Source: Flavobacteriaceae bacterium (GTDB lineage Bacteria > Bacteroidota > Bacteroidia > Flavobacteriales > Flavobacteriaceae). Taken from it: a stretch of DNA of 64,000 nucleotides. The notes below the pieces were generated by a model. The model was not told the origin of the DNA. It did not search any database and saw only the letters and a list, made by a program, of their open reading frames with translations. The stretch is taken from contig JALWTD010000018.1 of NCBI GenBank assembly GCA_027082925.1, forward strand, positions 359,746 through 423,745, written 5' to 3'. This document shows positions 43,760 through 50,846 of the stretch, piece after piece. The stretch's first letter is position 1; each line of letters opens with the position of its first letter. A program made the translations under genes and the position numbers.

Positions 43760-44461
43760 TTAAGTGTAGTTTATTTCTTTTGTGTTTTTTATGTCCATTG
43801 GCGAAATAAAAATAATCTTCTTAAAAAGGATATTACTATCTATATCATTTTGTATTCTTTTCAACATATTTTCTGAAATGCCGTAGCTAATAAAATCGAT
43901 TAGAACCAACCACCAATCTGAATATAAGTCTTTAAATTTTTCGATTTTATCTTCCTTTTCTTTAATGATAATCTCTAAACTATTACAGAGAGGTTGAAAA
44001 ATTGTTCCGGTTGAATCTCGGTCGAAAAATGCACCAACCTCAAATTGATTAGACCATTTTTCTGAAATAGCATATACAGTAATTGTTAAATTATCATTTA
44101 TAAAATACTCATTTTTGGTGTGAGAAAATTGACTAAAAGAATTAAGGGCATAGGCAATTTTTGATTTAATACTATTATTAAACTTTAGTGGTCTTGAATA
44201 AAAAATAGATACCAACGATGTAGTATCATAATATTTGTTGTTACTATAAGAATTAATAAAATTGGTAATTTTAGGGACTACGTTGTATTCTAATTCTTCA
44301 TAAGGAACACCATTATGAAATCTGTTAAGTCTTCTAACTTCAACTGCAATAGAATTGTTTAACACAAAATCAGGTGGCGTATTCCCTATTGGTTCAAAGA
44401 TTATTGAATTAAAATTTTTTAATTCAAAATACTTCATAGCAATTTTTTCTTCAAATTTCAT
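43760..44461 (-). CDS. Protein of unknown function, possible PD-(D/E)XK nuclease fold
   Basis: A 233-residue soluble protein. The N-terminal part reads EEKIAMKYFE, then FEPIGNTPPDFVL (Asp31) and IAVEVRRL (Glu41, Arg43), the order and spacing of a PD-(D/E)XK nuclease core with Arg in place of the usual Lys. The rest (about 60-233) has no recognisable domain. If correct it would be a nuclease of a restriction, repair or defence type, but no methyltransferase, ATPase or toxin-antitoxin partner is present. The substitution may mean an inactive enzyme. Confidence 0.55.
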   Translation of the reverse strand: MKFEEKIAMKYFELKNFNSIIFEPIGNTPPDFVLNNSIAVEVRRLNRFHNGVPYEELEYNVVPKITNFINSYSNNKYYDTTSLVSIFYSRPLKFNNSIKSKIAYALNSFSQFSHTKNEYFINDNLTITVYAISEKWSNQFEVGAFFDRDSTGTIFQPLCNSLEIIIKEKEDKIEKFKDLYSDWWLVLIDFISYGISENMLKRIQNDIDSNILFKKIIFISPMDIKNTKEINYT

Positions 44462-44519
44462 TTATATATATAAACTAAATGATTATAAGCGTTGATTTAT
44501 GATGTTGTTTCTATAGTTT

Positions 44520-44957
44520 TTATCTTGGAGGAGAAATATTATTAGTAATCTTGTAATGAGCTTTATATATTTGACTTATTGTAGGATTAATTACAAAATA
44601 ATTCCAATTTTCACCATCGTTAGTACAAGCAATAAGATATTCATCATCATTTATTTGCTTAACTTTATATTCACTACAAACTGAAATGCTACTATTTACT
44701 ATGATTTTACCAAATGTGGCGTATTCATTATTTTTAGGAGATCTCCAACTTCTTGAATATATATTTGAGTTGGTATTCTCTTTTTGTTCTTTTTCTTTTG
44801 CATAATTTGCATAATAGGATACACCAACAATGGTTAGTAAATAGGCAATTAAAATAAGAAAACAACCTCCTCTTTTTAGTTTATAACCACAATTTGGACA
44901 TTTACGTTCTTTTACATTTAATTCATTTCCGCATTTTTTGCATTTTTTTATTGACAT
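44520..44957 (-). CDS. Zinc-ribbon membrane protein of unknown function
   Basis: A 145-residue protein: an N-terminal zinc ribbon CKKCGNEL...CPNCGYKL (Cys6, Cys9, Cys20, Cys23), one transmembrane helix (about 30-52, GGCFLILIAYLLTIVGVSYY), and an extracytoplasmic C-terminal part of about 90 residues ending in KITNNISPPR. The architecture is common among uncharacterised bacterial proteins and gives no specific function. Upstream lies copy 2 of the 65-bp direct repeat. Confidence 0.7.
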   Translation of the reverse strand: MSIKKCKKCGNELNVKERKCPNCGYKLKRGGCFLILIAYLLTIVGVSYYANYAKEKEQKENTNSNIYSRSWRSPKNNEYATFGKIIVNSSISVCSEYKVKQINDDEYLIACTNDGENWNYFVINPTISQIYKAHYKITNNISPPR

Positions 44958-45012
44958 TATGAATTTTTAAGTGATAATAATTAGGATGTAGCTATCTTAT
45001 AGCTACAGCAAT

Positions 45013-45077
45013 TAAGTGTTGTGATTTGTTGCAATTTTTTTTATTCTTTTTTCGTGTTATAAATATAATACATTATT
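45013..45077. repeat. 65-bp direct repeat, copy 2 (upstream of the zinc-ribbon gene)
   Basis: Begins TTAAGTGTTGTGATTTGTTG and ends in ATAATACATTAT; partner of 43620-43684. It ends about 120 bp upstream and starts 56 bp upstream of the zinc-ribbon start codon. The following stretch, 45078-45360, is AT-rich with no gene I can support. Confidence 0.75.
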
Positions 45078-45360
45078 TGATTGCAAAAAAATGATTTATC
45101 AACATCTTTTTGCAATATTTTAGGGTTGTATAGTATTGGTTTTTACGGTTAAGTATTTGACTAACTATGACTCCTCTATGTTGGTACATTTGGTATTGCA
45201 AGGTTTTTTTAAGGAATTTACTTATGTGTAGTAAGTTTTTTTATAATTAGTGATTTTACTGTTTTGATTACAGTTTTAGCTCTAATGTTAATAAAATCGA
45301 CTTATTTTTTTCTTTTTTTCTGCTTTATTTTTAATAAAGTTAATAATAACAAGGGGTTAA

Positions 45361-45461
45361 AGGGTATTGTAGTGAAAGTACGTTGTAAACATAATTGCGT
45401 AAAACAACCATGTAGCATAAAAAAGTAGGCACTTTTGGGAAGGTACAGTGTAGGTTTTGTT
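45361..45461 (+). repeat. Diverged 100-bp repeat, copy A
   Basis: Runs from AGGGTATTGTAGTGAAAG to AGTGTAGGTTTTGTTT and aligns along its length with 45689-45790. Both keep GTTGT...CATAA..TGCGT...ACAAC...GTAGCATA, with an internal inverted repeat GTTGT/ACAAC. Short open frames across it are not genes. Confidence 0.7.
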
Positions 45462-45466
45462 TGGTT

Positions 45467-45498
45467 CTATTCATTTTTTGCTTGTCCAAAAAACGAAT
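45467..45498 (+). repeat. REP-like hairpin, copy A
   Basis: ATTCATTTTTTG / CAAAAAACGAAT, a 12-bp stem with one mismatch, followed by CAAAAAAGG. Related in sequence and shape to 45869-45898. Confidence 0.65.
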
Positions 45499-45688
45499 CA
45501 AAAAAGGACACTTTTTCGTAGGAATTGCTGCTTTGCAGCACCTTCCTTAAAACTTCGCGTCACTGTGTTCCTGGTTTCGAAGCTTTTAAGGAACTATTCT
45601 TTCGAAAAAGATAAATTCAACGTAAAGTTTTTTGTGAGTTGCTTGCTAAATGCGAGAGCATTTAAGCGAGCCGCCAGCGAGTTGAGCG

Positions 45689-45790
45689 AGGGTGTTGTGG
45701 TGAAAGCACGTTGTGTGCATAAGTGCGTGGCACAACTACGTAGCATACGCAAGGGTGGTACATTCGGCAGGGCTCAGTGCAGGCTTTGTT
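45689..45790 (+). repeat. Diverged 100-bp repeat, copy B
   Basis: Runs from AGGGTGTTGTGGTGAAAG to CAGTGCAGGCTTTGTTT; partner of 45361-45461. It contains GTTGTGTGCATAAG, close to the GTTGTGCATAAG core that flanks the gene at 42744-43541, so the two repeat types may be related. It is more GC-rich than its surroundings. Confidence 0.7.
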
Positions 45791-45796
45791 TTTAAT

Positions 45797-45823
45797 GCCC
45801 TTCGGCAAAAGCTCAGGACAGGC
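45797..45823 (+). repeat. Bacteroidota-type short interspersed repeat
   Basis: CCCTTCGGCAAAAGCTCAGG followed by ACAGGCT: the string CTTCGGCAAGCTCAGGACAGGC is a very common interspersed element of Bacteroidota genomes (from memory of the group, not searched). Markedly GC-rich against the surrounding DNA. Confidence 0.55.
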
Positions 45824-45868
45824 TAGGGAAAGGTAAGGGCAATATATTATTGGTTTATAATGACTTCG

Positions 45869-45898
45869 ATTCATTTTGCCTTGATGCAAAACGAATCA
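45869..45898 (+). repeat. REP-like hairpin, copy B
   Basis: GATTCATTTTGC / GCAAAACGAATC, 12-bp stem with one mismatch and a 6-nt loop, followed by AAAAAATCAAG. The span 45899-46129 shows nothing I can name. Confidence 0.65.
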
Positions 45899-46129
45899 AA
45901 AAATCAAGACTTATTAAAATAGCTTTGAATACTACGTTACCTCACTTTCTCACCCAGACCGCTTTGCTCTTTAGGTTGCTCATACGCTTCGATTACTCGT
46001 GATGTTTGTAACCAAAAGGTAATTTTAAAAGTGTTTGATGTACGCATAATTGTCGTCATTTAAATGGTTAAACATTGTTTCCTGACGAAAGTCAAATCAA
46101 TTATACTTAATCAACTATTTTTCTAATTT

Positions 46130-46203
46130 GTCTGCGATGCAGACACTTTTAATTAGAGGTAGTAGTTTTGCTACCATTTCATATTATTAAATATGTGCCT
46201 CTA
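46130..46203 (+). other. Cluster of short hairpins, possible structured RNA
   Basis: Four pairings in 74 bases: GTCTGC/GCAGAC (46130-46144, 3-nt loop), GGTAG/CTACC (46158-46175), CATATT/AATATG (46180-46195) and an enclosing TAGAGG/CCTCTA (46154-46159 with 46198-46203). The enclosing pair shares two bases with the second hairpin, so not all can form at once. Orientation is uncertain. It may be a small RNA or another REP-type element. Confidence 0.3.
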
Positions 46204-46210
46204 AAAACCT

Positions 46211-46244
46211 AAAAACCACCTAAATCCTAGAATTTAAGTGGTTT
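46211..46244 (-). terminator. Terminator after tRNA-Arg
   Basis: Stem AAAACCAC.TAAAT / ATTTA.GTGGTTTT (13 bp with one mismatch) followed on the minus strand by TTAGGTTTTTAG. A second small hairpin ACACTC/GAGTGT lies between it and the tRNA. Confidence 0.7.
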
Positions 46245-46269
46245 TAACACTCTTTATGAGTGTAAGTTG

Positions 46270-46343
46270 TGACCTCGGCAGGATTCAAACCTGCAACCTC
46301 TTGAGCCGTAATCAAGTGCACTATTCAGTTATGCTACGAGGCC
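46270..46343 (-). tRNA. tRNA-Arg (anticodon ACG)
   Basis: On the minus strand a full cloverleaf folds: acceptor GGCCTCG/CGAGGTC (one G-T pair), D arm GCAT/GTGC, anticodon stem CTTGA/TCAAG with 7-base loop TTACGGC (anticodon ACG, read as ICG for CGU/CGC/CGA), T arm GCAGG/CCTGC with loop TTTGAAT, and discriminator A. The 3' CCA is not encoded. TATATTTG (complement of 46356-46363) is a -7 element 12 bp upstream. Confidence 0.95.
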
Positions 46344-46378
46344 TTTTTGCGGGTGCAAATATAGTACTTTTTAGTTAT

Positions 46379-46528
46379 TTACAAACTATTTTTTGTAACA
46401 AAATAGCGCCATCCAATTATAGCCATTTGCCATTTTTTAGCCTTACTCATATCTAAATTCCTTTTTGTAAAACTCGGAAAAAGCAATTTGTTTATTTTGG
46501 CCAGTATTTTAAAAAGCATTTTTTTCAT
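46379..46528 (-). CDS. Small conserved-looking protein (49 residues)
   Basis: MKKMLFKILAKINKLLFPSF at the N-terminus, then a MSKAKKWQMAIIGWRYFVTK stretch and a final NSL, stop at 46379-46381. It is basic, with two amphipathic helices. The pattern KxLAKINKxxxPSxTKxxLDxSKAxKxQxAIIGWRxxVTK resembles a tiny protein seen throughout Flavobacteriaceae, sometimes labelled SsrA-binding protein in annotations; that label is from memory and is not supported by any SmpB feature in this sequence. It lies just upstream of tRNA-Arg on the same strand, with the tRNA promoter between them. Confidence 0.65.
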   Translation of the reverse strand: MKKMLFKILAKINKLLFPSFTKRNLDMSKAKKWQMAIIGWRYFVTKNSL

Positions 46529-46541
46529 ACGGTAAAATTAC

Positions 46542-46571
46542 ACAATAAAAAAAACCTCACAACTAGGTGAG
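46542..46571 (-). terminator. Hairpin with T run upstream of the small gene
   Basis: CTCAC / GTGAG with a 6-nt loop, followed on the minus strand by eight T. It would stop minus-strand transcripts arriving from 46600-47200, where I can find no gene, or it may be left from a lost one. Confidence 0.55.
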
Positions 46572-47010
46572 ATTTTTAAAGCGTACTTTCTTGTCTTTAC
46601 ACAGCATATACATGTTCTGTTAAAAGCTTAATAAGTAGCTAATTACGGTAAATACTAGCTTTGTTACTAGCACAAAAATGGTTGTCATAGTAATAGATTT
46701 TAGGTTAATAATTGAGTGTAGAATTAATTCCTATACTGAAGATATTACTATTTTAAGGTTGCCTCCAATTTTTAAACGTGCTATTAATCAAATTGGCTTT
46801 TAACTATTGCTAAAAAGACGATATTGATTTGTTGTTTTTAAAAACATACTACAAAAATGTTTTAATATGTAACCTAAAATAACCATTTATGTAATAAAAT
46901 ATAATCAAGTAATGGAGCTTTTCCTTACATTTTTTAAAAGTAATGGAGAAACCATCATTAAAATCGCTCTAAAAATGCTATTTCATCTTTTTGGAGTGTA
47001 TAAGCTATAA

Positions 47011-47106
47011 GAATTTGGGCGTTACGTTTCGCTTTGCTCACGTCAGGCTTTTCGCTATATCTTTTTGTTAAAAAATAAAAAGGATATCGCTTCAATCCTT
47101 AATGCA
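47011..47106 (+). repeat. Flavobacterial interspersed repeat (REP-like)
   Basis: Contains TTTGGGCGTTACG, a GC-rich GCTTTGCTCACGTCAGGC segment, and the long hairpin TTCGCTATATCTTTTT / AAAAAGGATATCGC, then TTCAATCCTTAATGC. This layout matches an abundant interspersed element of Flavobacteriaceae genomes that I recognise from experience. It has no coding capacity. The AT-rich DNA on its left, 46572-47010, shows nothing I can name. Confidence 0.6.
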
Positions 47107-47197
47107 AACAAAATACAGTTGTATTAAAATTGTTTGAGAATAAAAGCATTTTAAGTTAAACAAATACACACTTTAATAATTAAGAGGGTAATTCTGT

Positions 47198-47205
47198 TAT
47201 ATTTG
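47198..47205 (+). promoter_or_regulatory. -7 promoter element of the antiporter gene
   Basis: TATATTTG fits TAnnTTTG and ends 17 bp before the ATG at 47223. Confidence 0.6.
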
Positions 47206-47222
47206 CAAAAAAATATATTTAT

Positions 47223-48158
47223 ATGAATTTAGTATTCATTGTACTTGGTTTGGTGTTGCTGGTGTTGGGCGGTAATTGGTTGTTAAAAGCAGCGGTAAGC
47301 TTTTCGTTACGATTAAACATTCCTAAAATAGTAATTGGTATGACAGTGGTGTCTTTTGCAACATCGTTACCCGAATTAATAGTAAGCGTCAAATCAGCAC
47401 TTGAAAATCATGCCGATATTGCATTGGGTAACGTAATAGGCTCAAACATTGCCAATTTAGGATTAGTATTGGGTATTACCATTTTACTATCAACAATTAG
47501 CGTTGAGAAAAGTTTTTATAAAACCGATTGGCCGGTGATGATGATTGCTTCATTACTACTTTACGTATTTATAGTTTTTGATGGAGTTTTGGTGCGATAT
47601 GAAGGAATAATTTTGTTTTCACTACTCATAATCTTTTTAATTTACCTACTAAAATTTCAAAAAATTGCAGTTGTTGATGAGGTGGTTGAAGAGATAGAAG
47701 TGCAGCCGCTGTATAAAGATATATTACTTCTAATTATAGGAGGTGTTGGTTTGTGGGGAGGCTCAGAGCTTTTAATTGATGGTGCTGTTGGAATGGCAAA
47801 AAGTTTTCATATAAGTGAACGTATTATTGGAATTACGGTAGTGTCGGTAGGAACAAGTATTCCAGAGCTTGCTGCTTCTGTAATCGCGGTGCTAAAAAAA
47901 GAAAAAGCGATTTCGCTTGGTAATTTAATAGGTTCCAATGTGTTTAATATACTAGCTGTTTTAGGAATCACATCTATAATTACGCCGATACGTGTCACAG
48001 ATTTTGGCTTGCTAACAAGTGATATTTTTTGGATGCTGGCAATATCATTACTAATATTCCCATTAAACTTCTTTCCTACAAAAATGAAATTGGGAAAAAA
48101 AGAAGGAATTATACTTCTTTTACTGTATGTTATATTTGTTTTAAAAATGTTTTTATAA
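47223..48158 (+). CDS. Calcium/sodium antiporter (YrbG/CaxA family)
   Basis: A 311-residue membrane protein with ten predicted helices in two inverted halves. Each half has the alpha-repeat of the Ca2+:cation antiporter family: TSLPELIVSV with GNVIGSNIANLGLVLGI in the first and TSIPELAASV with GNLIGSNVFNILAVLGI in the second, including the ion-binding glutamates. It exchanges Ca2+ for Na+ or H+ across the inner membrane. Single gene with its own promoter. Confidence 0.92.
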   Translation: MNLVFIVLGLVLLVLGGNWLLKAAVSFSLRLNIPKIVIGMTVVSFATSLPELIVSVKSALENHADIALGNVIGSNIANLGLVLGITILLSTISVEKSFYKTDWPVMMIASLLLYVFIVFDGVLVRYEGIILFSLLIIFLIYLLKFQKIAVVDEVVEEIEVQPLYKDILLLIIGGVGLWGGSELLIDGAVGMAKSFHISERIIGITVVSVGTSIPELAASVIAVLKKEKAISLGNLIGSNVFNILAVLGITSIITPIRVTDFGLLTSDIFWMLAISLLIFPLNFFPTKMKLGKKEGIILLLLYVIFVLKMFL

Positions 48159-48238
48159 CAAACACCCTAAAATTTGTAGGGCATATACTTGTTTAAAAGT
48201 AAAAATAACCACAAGCACCCTTATTTTTTAAGGGTATA

Positions 48239-48269
48239 TTTGTGAAATACAAAAAATAAGTTAAATTTG
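48239..48269 (+). promoter_or_regulatory. Promoter of glutamine synthetase III
   Basis: TTTG at 48239-48242, 19 bp spacer, then TAAATTTG at 48262-48269: a near-ideal Bacteroidota -33/-7 pair, 42 bp before the ATG. A second TATATTTG overlaps the -33 element (48235-48242). The hairpin ACCCTT/AAGGGT sits just upstream at 48217-48235. Confidence 0.7.
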
Positions 48270-48311
48270 CACTTGTAAATCAAAGAGTGTATAATTTAAA
48301 TTATCAAAAAA

Positions 48312-50498
48312 ATGTCTAAAATAAGATTTCAAGCACTAGCCGAAACTTTAAACAGAAAACCAATAGCAATTGAAGAAAACAGTAGAAGGTCCGATTTGTT
48401 TGGAAAAAATGTGTTTAATGAAAGTACGATGCGTCAGTACCTAACAAAAGAGTCGTACATAGGTGTAATGAGTGCGATAGAGCATGGTACTAAAATAGAC
48501 CGTAAAATTGCAGATCAAGTATCATCGGCTATGAAAGAATGGGCATTATCAAAAGGAGTAACACATTATACACACTGGTTTCAGCCATTAACCGGAGCTA
48601 CAGCCGAAAAACACGATGCTTTTTTTGAAACTATTGGAGGTGGTATGGCTATTGAAAAGTTTGGAGGAAATCAATTGGTGCAGCAAGAACCAGATGCTTC
48701 TAGTTTTCCTAACGGAGGAATTAGAAATACTTTTGAAGCACGTGGTTATACTGCTTGGGATCCTACTTCTCCTGCTTTTATTTACGGAACTACATTATGT
48801 GTACCTACCATTTTTGTTTCGTATACAGGTGAAGCTCTAGATTATAAAACACCATTATTAAGAGCGTTAAGAGCTGTTGATGATGCTGCCACTGCTATTT
48901 GTAAGTACTTTGATAAAAATGTAAAAAAAGTAACGTCATCTCTTGGATGGGAACAGGAATACTTTTTAATAGATAAAGCTTTAGCATCGAGTAGACCCGA
49001 CATTACACTTACAGGAAGAACACTATTAGGGCATTCACCAGCCAAAGGACAGCAGTTAGATGATCATTATTTTGGATCTATACCAACAAGAGCTTTAAAT
49101 TTTATGAGAGACCTAGAAACAGAATGCATGCTTTTAGGAATACCTGTTAAAACCAGACATAACGAAGTAGCTCCAAATCAATTTGAATTAGCACCTATTT
49201 ATGAAGAGTCAAATTTAGCAGTTGACCATAATTCTTTGTTAATGGATGTAATGAATAAAGTTGCTTCTAGACACAATTTTAAAGTCTTATTGCATGAAAA
49301 ACCATTTGCAGGTGTCAACGGTTCAGGGAAACACAATAACTGGTCGTTAACAACCGATACCGGAGTAAACTTGTTGAGTCCAGGAAAAACACCTATGAGT
49401 AATTTACAATTTCTAGTGTTTTTTGTAAATACAATAAAAGCAGTTTATGAAAATGAAGAATTACTTCGTGCAGGAATTGCCTCGGCAAGTAACGATCATA
49501 GGTTAGGAGCAAATGAAGCACCTCCTGCAATTATATCGGTATTTATTGGTGAGCAGTTAACCAAAGTACTTCAAGAATTAGAAGGAGTTAGTACAGGAAA
49601 ACTTTCTCCTGAAGAAAAAACAGATTTAAAATTAAATGTAGTAGGTAAAATACCAGATGTGTTGCTTGATAACACCGATAGAAATAGAACATCTCCTTTT
49701 GCTTTCACAGGAAATAAATTTGAATTTAGAGCAGTTGGCTCAACAGCAAATTGCGCCAATCCTATGACAGTACTAAATACCATTGTCGCAAAACAGTTAA
49801 AAGACTTTAAAAATAAAATAGATGTACTTATAGAAAATGATGGTTTAAAGAAAGATGAGGCTATTTTTAATGTATTAAGAGAATATATAAAAGCATCTAA
49901 AAATATTTTATTTGAAGGAAATGGTTACGGTGCCGAATGGGAGAAAGAAGCTAAAAAACGAGGTTTAAGTAATAATAAAACAACACCAGAAGCTCTAAAA
50001 GCAAAAATTTCTAAAAAAGCAATTTCACTGTTTGAAGAAATGGAGGTAATGAATAAGATTGAGGTAGAAGCTCGTTACGAAATAGAGATCGAAGAATATA
50101 CATTACGCATTCAAATAGAAGCACGTGTGTTAGGTGATATTGCAGGAAACCATGTAATACCTACAGCGGTGAAGTATCAAAATATGTTAATTGAGAATGT
50201 AAGGGGATTAAAAGATATTTTTGGAAATAATTATCAGAAGCATGCGAAAGAACAACTTAAGCTCATTGAGAAAATTTCTGAACACATAGAAGCAATACAT
50301 TCAAAGGTAGATGAAATGGTAGAAGCTCGTAAAAAAGCGAATAAAATCGAAGACATAGAAGCAAAAGCACATGCGTATTGTTTTGATGTTAAACCGTATT
50401 TTGATGAGATACGATACCATTGTGATAAACTAGAGCTTATGATTGATGACGAGCTTTGGCCTTTAACAAAGTATAGAGAATTGCTATTTACCCGATAA
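48312..50498 (+). CDS. glnN: Glutamine synthetase type III
   Basis: A 728-residue GSIII, the large form typical of Bacteroidota; it makes glutamine from glutamate, ammonia and ATP as a double hexameric ring. Recognisable strings: THWFQPLTGATAEKHDAF, SLGWEQEYFLIDK, RHNEVAPNQFELAPIYE, LLHEKPFAGVNGSGKHNNWS (ATP/ammonium region) and NRTSPFAFTGNKFEFRAVGS. The C-terminal 150 residues are helical and specific to GSIII. It is monocistronic and ends at a strong terminator. Confidence 0.96.
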   Translation: MSKIRFQALAETLNRKPIAIEENSRRSDLFGKNVFNESTMRQYLTKESYIGVMSAIEHGTKIDRKIADQVSSAMKEWALSKGVTHYTHWFQPLTGATAEKHDAFFETIGGGMAIEKFGGNQLVQQEPDASSFPNGGIRNTFEARGYTAWDPTSPAFIYGTTLCVPTIFVSYTGEALDYKTPLLRALRAVDDAATAICKYFDKNVKKVTSSLGWEQEYFLIDKALASSRPDITLTGRTLLGHSPAKGQQLDDHYFGSIPTRALNFMRDLETECMLLGIPVKTRHNEVAPNQFELAPIYEESNLAVDHNSLLMDVMNKVASRHNFKVLLHEKPFAGVNGSGKHNNWSLTTDTGVNLLSPGKTPMSNLQFLVFFVNTIKAVYENEELLRAGIASASNDHRLGANEAPPAIISVFIGEQLTKVLQELEGVSTGKLSPEEKTDLKLNVVGKIPDVLLDNTDRNRTSPFAFTGNKFEFRAVGSTANCANPMTVLNTIVAKQLKDFKNKIDVLIENDGLKKDEAIFNVLREYIKASKNILFEGNGYGAEWEKEAKKRGLSNNKTTPEALKAKISKKAISLFEEMEVMNKIEVEARYEIEIEEYTLRIQIEARVLGDIAGNHVIPTAVKYQNMLIENVRGLKDIFGNNYQKHAKEQLKLIEKISEHIEAIHSKVDEMVEARKKANKIEDIEAKAHAYCFDVKPYFDEIRYHCDKLELMIDDELWPLTKYRELLFTR

Positions 50499-50527
50499 AA
50501 AAATCCCGCAAATGTGCGGGATTTTTT
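50499..50527 (+). terminator. Terminator after glutamine synthetase
   Basis: AAATCCCGC / GCGGGATTT with a short loop and a T run, directly after the stop codon. The following 50528-50789 is AT-rich and holds no gene or named element; it likely contains regulatory sites for the curli operon. Confidence 0.88.
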
Positions 50528-50789
50528 GTTTTTATACTGTTTGTTTGTAAAAAGTAGCAGTTTGTTTAATTTAGTATATAAAATTTTGAATATTAGAAAA
50601 TTAGGTATAATTTGGTCATAGAAATTGTAAATCATAGAAGTATTTTATAATTTTTAAATTCCCCATAAAATAGCAAACACCCCACAGTTTAAATCCCAAA
50701 AAAATTGTTTTACCCCAGCTTTATAAATTTATAGAACTTTTTTTAAGTGAAACGCTTGCGTGTACCTTAATGTGAGGTTCAATCCCCTA

Positions 50790-50797
50790 TAAATTTG
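50790..50797 (+). promoter_or_regulatory. -7 promoter element of the curli operon
   Basis: TAAATTTG fits TAnnTTTG, 49 bp before the chosen start codon at 50847. It also argues that the in-frame ATG at 50799 is too close to the transcription start to be used. Confidence 0.55.
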
Positions 50798-50846
50798 TAT
50801 GAAATTTTATTTAATTTTTAATTTACTAATGTTTAAAATTTTTATT

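Noticed and set aside
42728..44957. A restriction-modification or toxin-antitoxin system formed by the three unknown genes
   Set aside because: The genes are separately spaced, with repeats between them, and none has a methyltransferase, antitoxin or helicase motif. Only a weak nuclease signature was found.
45457..45889. Open frames of 75-112 codons on both strands
   Set aside because: They lie across diverged repeats and hairpins, have no recognisable domain or promoter, and read through GC-rich repeat cores. I treat them as chance frames.
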